NCBI GenBank assembly: GCA_029931535.1
Contig: JAQPZY010001670.1
Span: forward strand, 1,922,001-1,986,000
Direction of reading: 5' to 3'
Source of the DNA: Margaritifera margaritifera
Lineage: Eukaryota; Mollusca; Bivalvia; Unionida; Margaritiferidae
DNA: 64,000 nt
Of the stretch, positions 57,690 through 64,000 are shown piece by piece (positions within the stretch are counted from its first letter, which is position 1; each line of letters begins with the position of its first letter). The position numbers were made by a program, and so were the translations under genes. The notes under the pieces are model-generated. The model saw only the letters and a list, made by a program, of their open reading frames with translations. It made no database searches and was not told the origin of the DNA.

Positions 57690-59480
57690 ACATGTCTTTG
57701 AGGCATGGTAGTGGCCAATATCAGCTAATTTGATTTTACAAGATTTACAAGACTGAATTTGACAAAATTAAAAACCAAAACAGAATAGCACAATGCATCA
57801 CAATTTCTGATGAACAAAAGATTCCAGTATAAATTAAAGTAGATAAAATGTTGTGGAAAGGAACTAATGTACCTTCATAACATAATAAGGAAGAGGTTAT
57901 TTCAGATCTGTTCATAGTACCAAAACTTAATGGTAAATTCAGACCGGGCATAAATCAAAAGACTTTGGATGACTTTGTGACTTGTGAACATTTTTAAACA
58001 AGATGCTTATTTCACTTGATAATGAAATAATTACACAAAAATGATTTTATCATATCCATTGACCTAAGAGATGCTTATTTCAGTGTTCCAATACATGAAC
58101 TTGTTCAAAAATGTTTATATAAATGTACAAATTTAGGTTGAATGTGATACTATAATACTTAATAAATTTGGTTGTTTAACTTTGGGGTTTCTAGTGCACA
58201 GAGGGTCATTACAAAATTTGAAACCAACGTATTTATAGTTCATACAACAGGGTATTTGTTGTTCCTGTTACCTTGATGACATCATCAACATCAATATTCC
58301 CCAATTTAGGCAGAGAAAATTTGATGCTGGAAAAAGTTTTATCTGTGTTTTATGATTAAGTACAAGATGGTGCACTTTATTCTGTCTCGGAGAATTAACT
58401 CAGTGGATTTATAATTTATTCAGTTCAATTCAGAGCATGTCCTTATGGATAAAACAGTTTTGAGAAAGAAAAAAAAAGGATGTATATATATATATTAAAA
58501 TGGCAATGTATATATATATATATATACATTGCCAATCAGTTGTCCATCAAGACATTTCTTTCTACCAGAGAGCATCTTTTGTTGGTTTACTAGATGATAC
58601 CTTTGAACAAGCTATAGAGGGAAGAGATAAAATTCTTAGTCTTAAATAGAACCAGAATTTCAATGAACATATAAACCTGTCTGATACAATAAGGCAGAGC
58701 CAAAATGTTGACCTGAAAATACAAAATGCAATGATAAAAAGCTTAGACACATAACTATTGATTTTGCTATTTATATAGATGCATCCAAAGATGAGTGTTG
58801 AGTTCTTTCAGCAGATTTGAATCAACCTGTTTGTCGCCATTGGCCAGTTGAAGAATCAAATTATCATACATTAATTTTATAGAATTTCTTGCCATATTTC
58901 ATAACATGCAATCTCTGTCGTCTGGTTCAGAAGAAACATATTGGTACTCTAACATGGCAATACATGTGCATTCTCCTAAATTAATTATGTCACACAGTCC
59001 AGGGAAATGAATGATCTTCCTAAATCTACTTAGTATTGGTCAATCCTTGAAAGAGATGTATACTTTTCAACCATCTGTTTACAACGAGTAGATAATACTT
59101 GTACTGATTTTTACTCTGGGAATATTTTAAAATCTACAGAGTGGATGTTCAATAGATACATTTTGCTTCTAAATTTTCACACTGATAAATTTGCTATATA
59201 GAATCCAGAACCTGGAGCAATTATTTTGAGATGCTTTTTCCCATAGCTGGGATGAGTTTGGGTCATACAAATTCCTCATTTTCACTTAGTAAGGAAAATT
59301 ATGAATAAGGTCATGAGTGACAAAGCTGTTAAAGCTCTGGTGATAATCCCATATTGGCAATCTAAATCTGGGTCTCATTTCATTGTAACTTGTAGTGTTG
59401 ATTTTTGCCATGACACAACAACCTGCCAATACTCCTGCATTTCGGAGAGACTCACCCTCTGAAGAAAAATCTGCAGCTAA
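57690..59480 (+). pseudogene. RT-RNase H of the DIRS-like element, broken
   Basis: 'GGSVANISANL' (about 57709), 'EEVISDLFIVPKLNGKFRPG' and 'INQKTLDDFVTCEHF' (57890-57995), 'DFIISIDLRDAYFSVPIHEL' (58043-58102) and the catalytic 'CYLDDIININ' (YLDD codons 58269-58280) mark RT. RNase H follows, with the end marked by 'STEWMFNRYIL' (about 59137), 'NPEPGAIILRCFF' (about 59202) and 'NKVMSDKAVKALVIIPYWQS' (59302-59361). Several stops and frameshifts. A 34-base perfect palindrome lies at 58501-58534 inside it. Confidence 0.85.
58501..58534. repeat. Perfect 34-bp palindrome
   Basis: 'tggcaatgta', a TA run, and 'tacattgcca' form a perfect inverted repeat around (TA)n, preceded by another TA run at 58482-58496. 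It lies in the RT gene and is probably a microsatellite or MITE footprint. Confidence 0.9.
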
Positions 59481-59559
59481 TAGGTGGTTGAATTGGGACA
59501 AACTTCCAAAGTATAAGACTTTCTGCAAAAGCTGTTGATCTCGACTGTATCTCAAGAGG

Positions 59560-60615
59560 GAAAGGCACAAAAATGCAGTATTACCTTACATTGTGTAACC
59601 AAGTCTTTTTGGTGTTCTGTTTGGGGGTGGAGCAGTCCTTATAATGTGTCTGAAGAAACAGTTATGGCATGCTTAGTTATCTTGTAATGATTGGTAAATA
59701 ATACAGGTTTTTAAAGTCCATGTGGATAAAAAATTTAAAATAATTAGGTCAGAACTGGTCTTCAGATTTGCTCTTAAGTTCAAGGTTCATGAGATGTATT
59801 GTTATTATGAATCTACATCAAGCAAAGTATGCTTTTATTTGGGATGTTGGTCATGTGGTAAAGTTTTAATTTGTTTCTTCTACAGAATGTAGAGTTTAAC
59901 GTGCTGTATTTGAAAACTGGACATTTTAGTATTCTCTGCAACAACAAGGGCACAAACATTGATTTATATGAATATTCATAATATGCATGTATCAATCCCC
60001 CGTCGGTTGCTTACCATCGGTATAACGGGTAAGCTGTCTGATTGATCCTGCCAGTAGTCATATGCTTGTCTCAAAGATTAAGCCATGCATGTGTAAGTAC
60101 ATACTTTCACCTAGTGAAACTGCAAATGGCTCATTAAATCAGTTATGGTTTCTTAGATTGTACAATCCTACTTGGATAACTGTGGCAATTCTAGAGCTAA
60201 TACATGGAATGAAACTCCGACCTGCGGATGGAAGAGCGCTTTTTTTAGCCCAAAAAGCATTGGTATTCAGTTTAGTTTCCAACTTTACTCAAAAGTTGCA
60301 GGCTGAGGAAGAGCTATTGTTTGAAAATCCCTCATTTTTTAGAGGAAAGACTTTGTCTTACACACTTTTACATTATCTCAATAGAACTCAGAGTCTTCGA
60401 AAATGTGATTAGCTGACTTTTTTTTCTGCACTTCCAAGTGGATACAAGTACCATGTTAATATGTAGTTGAAAGCGGGGCTACAAATGTTGGGAATTGATA
60501 TCCAGTATTTAAAGGCCATTCATATCAGTCATTACTGACATCTGCTACATATGGGAGATGATGTTCCCTTTGGGGAATTCTTAAAATGGCAGATTGGACA
60601 TTATCCAAGAATTGT
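59560..60615 (+). pseudogene. Tyrosine recombinase of the DIRS-like element, split by an rRNA fragment
   Basis: Blocks in order: 'AFIWDVGHVVKF' (about 59830), 'KLDILVFSATTRAQTLIYMN' (59917-59976, including the first catalytic Arg in 'TTRAQTL'), then the 18S insertion, then 'EEELLFENPSFFRGKTLSYT', 'LLHYLNRTQSLRKCD' (60304-60410), 'LQMLGIDIQ' and, in another frame, 'FKGHSYQSLLTSATYG' and 'LKMADWTLSKN' (60510-60610). The H-S-T-R box reads 'HSYQ', so the second catalytic Arg is lost. It is followed by (AAT)n at 60621-60644. Clearly dead. Confidence 0.8.
60036..60275 (+). rRNA. 18S rRNA 5' fragment (pseudogene), inserted in the recombinase gene
   Basis: 'tgattgatcctgccagtagt', 'catatgcttgtctcaaagat', 'taagccatgcatgtgtaagt', 'aatggctcattaaatcagtt', 'ctacttggataactgtggca', 'attctagagctaatacatgg' and 'ctccgacctgcggatggaag' match the first ~240 bases of 18S rRNA in order. 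Variable positions look lophotrochozoan. The homology fades after 'gcgctttttttagcccaaaa'. The ~40 GC-richer bases upstream (59995-60035) may be 5' external spacer. It is only a fragment, so no functional rRNA. Confidence 0.93.
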
Positions 60616-60754
60616 ATTTTAATAATAATAATAATAATAATAATACATAAATAAATTACTTACTGTATATAAATTAAATAAGAAATTTTGTACAAGTGGT
60701 TTTACATATGAAGTGACAGTAGTTGATTTTATTGGGTTTTTGTTGTCCTTTAAA

Positions 60755-60876
60755 CATGCTAATTTATACATGTGAGGCCAAATGCTTACAAAAATAATGG
60801 TCCCCCATTAAAGCATACTTTAGATGTGATGGATGGGGGGCATTATTGGAGTAAGCCAGAGGCTGAGCATGGATAA
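60755..60876 (+). repeat. Internal complementary region of the DIRS-like element
   Basis: 'atgctaatttatacatgt' plus 'aggccaaatgcttac' is the complement of the extreme left end; 'ggtcccccattaaagcatac' plus 'gatggatggggggcattatt' and 'gaggctgagcatgg' is the complement of the extreme right end. The two join at 'aaaaataatggt'. Identity is about 90% or better to each end. This joined arrangement is diagnostic of DIRS elements. Confidence 0.9.
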
Positions 60877-60937
60877 ACCCTCCCACTGACAATGTTTCCC
60901 ACCCGATTCTTATTTCTTGGAGACAACAAAAACGGGT

Positions 60938-61058
60938 TTTAAAATATGACGTCTATGAACACAATGGCTTTTATATTGCAGGTGTCATGTGGTTTTATTG
61001 ATCTTTAAAGAGTGCCTCTCAAGCAAGCGTTAGGGTGAAAATGCTAATTTATACATGC
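60938..61058 (+). repeat. Right inverted terminal repeat of the DIRS-like element
   Basis: 'atatgacgtctatgaacaca', 'ttatattgcaggtgtcatgt', 'attgatctttaaagagtgcc' and 'gggtgaaaatgctaatttat' are the complement of the left repeat, with few differences. Outward of it lie about 75 unique bases to the element end near 61134. Confidence 0.88.
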
Positions 61059-61134
61059 TCAGCCTCCGACTTACTCCAATAATGCCCCCCATCCATCACA
61101 ACTAAAGTATGCTTGGATGGGGGACCATTTTTAC

Positions 61135-62170
61135 TTTCAGAAGGGTGACCAATTAAAGATACTTTTTTCACGCTGTCAGTTAAGTAAGAAGTAAACCAGT
61201 TTAGGGAGTTTTCATTACCTTGATATATTTTCAGTTTTTCAAGCAAAATTTCATGGTCTACAAGATCAAAATCTTTATGAAAATCAACTATATTAAAGCC
61301 AACCATTTCTCCTTTAATGCTTTCTGCCATTTCTCAATCATAGATATAAGTGCAGTTTCACATGAGTGATCATGTTGAAAGCCAGACTGATTATCATGAA
61401 TAAGATCATAAGTGTTCAAATAGTTGATAAAAGAATCATGTACATGTTTTTCTAGTAATTTGGAAAGACAAGGATGGATAGAGATGGGTTCAGAGTTATT
61501 TACATCATCTTTTGTTCCAGCTGTATGCAATGGTGTTATCTTGGCAGTTTTCCAAGTCTTTGGAAATTTATTAGACTTGATACTTTGATTGCAAATAAAA
61601 TCTATGCTCTCTACTATAGCAGGTGCAGCTGCCTTTAGTAGCCTTGGTCCAATCATATCAAGCATTGTGACTTTACAATCATCCATTCTTTGAATATATT
61701 TCAACACAGATTCAGGACTTTTTACAGGAATTTCAAACTTTATATTGTTAGGGAGTTGTCTTGGCACAAAACTTTTTGAGTTCAAGATGATCAGAGGAAA
61801 TCTTAGGTTCTTGAAGTTTTTCATCAGTTTGAACTCAAAAGTCATTAAAAATATTTGAGATGTCACTTGGATTATCAGTATAAATTCCCTCATGATTGAG
61901 GGATAACATTTTAGTTTTACTGTTACATTTTCCTGCACCAAACGGGGTAAAAACTCTCCAGATAGCTTTTGGGTTATTTCTATTTTCATCCAGCACTTTT
62001 TTGCAGTGTGCTCTTTTGGCTTGACTTATCATTTTATTAACTTTATTCCTCCAAATTTTATATCCAACTTGTTTTCCTGCAGATTTTTAATGGTCTCTTT
62101 GCTTTATTGCATCTAAAATATCTGGGGTGATCCAGCCAGGCTGGTGGTCTTTCTTTATCCTGTGCATTTT
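61135..62170 (-). pseudogene. CR1/L2-like element, 5' half of RT (same element as 55041-56296)
   Basis: On the - strand: linker 'PPAWITPDILDAIKQRDH' and 'RAHCKKVLDENRNNPKAIWR', then 'FPKTWKTAKITPLHTAGTKD', 'LSKLLEKHVHDSFINYLNTY', 'IHDNQSGFQHDHSCETALIS', 'FNIVDFHKDFDLVDHEILLE' (with the first catalytic-Asp block changed: 'vDf.KAFD' reads 'DFHKDFD') and 'SLNWFTSYLTDSVKKVSLIG'. It stops at the DIRS insertion just before the 'CGVPQGS' block, which is found at 56296. Confidence 0.9.
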
Positions 62171-62408
62171 AAAGGGGCATTTTGTTTACTGTTTCCATGA
62201 AAGATCCATCCAAGTTCCTAAAATATCAATATCTTCAAATATTTCGACTGTATTCCATGTAATCTATTTAAGATTTTCCAGGAATTTAACAGTATGAAAG
62301 TTTTTAAAAGATCTATAAGTGATGGGATATATGACAGTCCTTGATGTCTAGACTGGTCCCGCAGCTGAATAGAGTCTTCCTGTGTAGTTGAGATGGCCTC
62401 ATTGCCAT
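62171..62408 (-). other. Gap where the endonuclease of the CR1/L2-like element should be
   Basis: ORF1 ends at about 62409 and the RT linker starts at about 62170. No endonuclease motif is visible, so the endonuclease appears deleted. Confidence 0.5.
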
Positions 62409-63536
62409 TTATCTATTCCCTGAATCGATCATAATCTTTGGCTTTGTGTCCAAAGTTACCACACTGATAGCATTGAATTGTCTTTCTGTGCCTGCATTCC
62501 TGTGTTGAATGTTTGATCTTACCACAGAAATCAGATCTCTGGGTGTACTGATTATATTGATTGGGCTGATCATAGTATGTATAGCTCGAGTGACTGTTGA
62601 AGTTTGTAACGTGGCTATAAGACCAGACAATATGGATGACTGCATCTTTTTCCAAATAAATGTTGCATCACTTGACCCTCCCCAGCCAGGAAACTCATGT
62701 AATTATAAACAATATCACACTCCCATTCACTTGCCAGTCTTCGGATGACCTCATTGGTATCCGACACATTGCAAACTCCTCTGGGGGCCATCTCACACAG
62801 TGCAACATGACAGTTTTGATTTTGGTTATGGATATGTGTCAGTAATTGGTCATATAGTTCTTTAAAAAGTTTGAAATCAGTTCCTTCACTAGTGGCATTG
62901 TTCCCTCCAATACAGAGGAGTGTTTTGGTATACTTGGAGAGATCATACATTTTTATATCTTCCAGGTTTGTCTCTATTTTAGCACTTGAAATGGCAATGC
63001 TTTGCAAGACAGTGCCTCAGCCCACTGCTGTTAATTCCATGTAAAATGGAACTACCTATAAGGAGGATGGTAGAATGCAAAGTGTTAATTTTGCTTTGCA
63101 TGGATGTGGTTTGTCTATGGGGTGCTTTATCAATCTTAACTTTATCAATTCTGGCTGAGTCAGTGGCAGAGTTGGAAAACTGCATTGGGTTTTCATTAGG
63201 CAACACTTCAGGTGTCTGCACACTTTTACTTAGAGAAATAGGTTTGACAGTAAAGGTTTGTGAATGTCTGCTGATAGTGAAAGGTTTCTGCCCCTGGGCA
63301 GCTAATTTAACTTTCTCAGTAATTAGCTTGTCAATCTGTTTTTGCATACTGCCCAGTTGGTTTTGGAGTGTTTGTGTAACAGTCAGCAGCAGGTCAGTAT
63401 TACACATACATGGAGAGTGCTGCCTTTGATCTCCTTTAGGGCCCGCCCCAGGTGGTATAGGAACCCTAGAAAATGGGTTAGCTCTCTCATCTGATAACTG
63501 CTGGTTTCTATGACTGTAACCCTCATTGGAGTCCAC
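62409..63536 (-). pseudogene. CR1/L2-like ORF1: coiled coil, SGNH-hydrolase domain, CCHC knuckle
   Basis: From the start at 63536: a Pro/Ser-rich head, a predicted coiled coil ('TVTQTLQNQLGSMQKQIDKL', about 63380-63310), then the SGNH hydrolase domain with 'STILLIGSSILHGINSSGL' (GDS block as GSS, about 63060-63005), 'KTLLCIGGNNATSEG' (GGND block as GGNN) and a DxxH-like end. It closes with the knuckle 'CYQCGNFGHKAKDY' (about 62475-62430). One clear frame change near 62980-63007 and another near 62620. The likely catalytic Ser region is altered, but the domain is recognisable. Acts in RNA binding or membrane association in relatives. Confidence 0.75.
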
Positions 63537-64000
63537 TATATCAGGTAAACATGCATGTAGATTTGAAACTATCTTTACTTATATAGGATTCTAAAAATAG
63601 ATCAGTAGCCATTCTGGTGAAGTTCTTTTCTTTCCATTTCATTGACCCTAACCCCCTCACCTCTATTAGGCCTTCAACACAATTAACACTAAATACACAT
63701 ATGAGTCCATCAATATGTGTTGTAATAGCAACTTGGATTGAGATGAATCAAAAGTGAATTCCTTCTGAATTTGTTCCAGAAACTGATGGAAAAATACAAT
63801 TGTCAAAAAGGTTATTGTGAAACTGGATGAATTTATATGATGTACTTTGTAGATGATACCCTCTAAATAGTCCTTAACAGGAAGTTCTTGCTCTACATCA
63901 GAGAATCCTTAAAATGAAAAATTGTCGAGTCCGGAGATGGTGAGGAAGTAAAATTTGATCTGATAGATGATTCCATGATGAAAAATATTCATTCTTTTAT
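63537..64000. other. Window end, probable element leader
   Basis: AT-rich sequence upstream of ORF1 on the - strand; may be the 5' leader of the CR1/L2-like element. No further feature. Confidence 0.35.

Larger units (their letters stand above)
56297..61134 (+). mobile_element. Structurally complete DIRS-like element, ~4.8 kb, inserted in a CR1/L2-like RT gene
   Basis: Inverted terminal repeats at about 56318-56450 and 60938-61058 (over 90% identical by eye), an internal complementary region at 60755-60876, and + strand RT/RNase H and tyrosine recombinase between. Both sides abut the two halves of one non-LTR RT gene on the - strand, at 'AAAAAT' on each side. No DIRS-typical target duplication is expected because tyrosine recombinases make none. 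The genes are decayed, and the recombinase is further broken by an 18S rRNA fragment. Confidence 0.85.

Noticed and set aside
60062..60412. 116-codon open frame running from 18S sequence into recombinase
   Set aside because: The first part translates rRNA sequence by chance; only the last third is recombinase-derived.
1..64000. CRISPR arrays, operons, bacterial promoters or phage genes
   Set aside because: The DNA is clearly animal nuclear sequence; the tandem repeats lack the constant repeat and unique spacer pattern.

Overview
The window looks like AT-rich genomic DNA from an invertebrate animal, most likely a lophotrochozoan such as a mollusc. Reasons: spliced exons with GT/AG borders, CUB and sushi (CCP) domains, many animal-type retroelements and DNA transposons, and a captured 18S rRNA fragment (about 60036-60275) that reads like lophotrochozoan 18S from memory. 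There is no prokaryotic-style gene layout. Most open reading frames are transposon debris or microsatellite artefacts.

The only convincing host gene is on the + strand: seven exons of a CUB/sushi protein at 10403-10592, 11003-11190, 11869-12028, 27973-28170, 28488-28661, 46746-46934 and 47701-47871. All have good splice sites and compatible phases. The gene has neither its start nor its end here, and its two largest introns (about 16 and 18 kb) are packed with mobile elements. I cannot name the gene.

Region by region. 0.2-1.2 kb: a SINE-like sequence and a G-rich minisatellite. 1.5-8.8 kb: a decayed tyrosine-recombinase (YR) retrotransposon on the - strand (gag, RT, RNase H, YR) broken by three insertions. 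8.8-14.2 kb: first host exons, a 350-bp ATGT array and two ~146-bp-period repeats. 14.2-22.1 kb: a composite DIRS-like element with inverted ends, holding a conserved orphan gene remnant, a Tigger element, piggyBac-like and hAT debris, and its own RNase H and YR. 22.1-27.7 kb: a pogo element, a DIRS gag split by a TA-flanked transposon, a 146-bp tandem array and a piggyBac remnant. 28-35.3 kb: two sushi exons, tandem repeats, a second Tigger element, non-LTR RT, DIRS gag and hAT pieces. 35.6-38.4 kb: a 2.8-kb element with 26-bp terminal inverted repeats, carrying a nested TTAA-bounded insert. 38.9-46.5 kb: DIRS RT and two CR1/L2-like elements. 46.7-50.2 kb: the last two sushi exons, then dispersed satellites. 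50.9-54.7 kb: a shortened DIRS derivative with only gag. 55.0-63.5 kb: a CR1/L2-like element split in the middle of its RT by a structurally complete DIRS-like element.

The most striking item is that last DIRS-like element (about 56297-61134). It has inverted terminal repeats and an internal complementary region that matches both outer ends joined together, which is the signature of the DIRS replication cycle. It carries RT/RNase H and a tyrosine recombinase gene, and the recombinase gene is interrupted by the 18S rRNA fragment. Family names come from reading translated motifs; no database search was possible.
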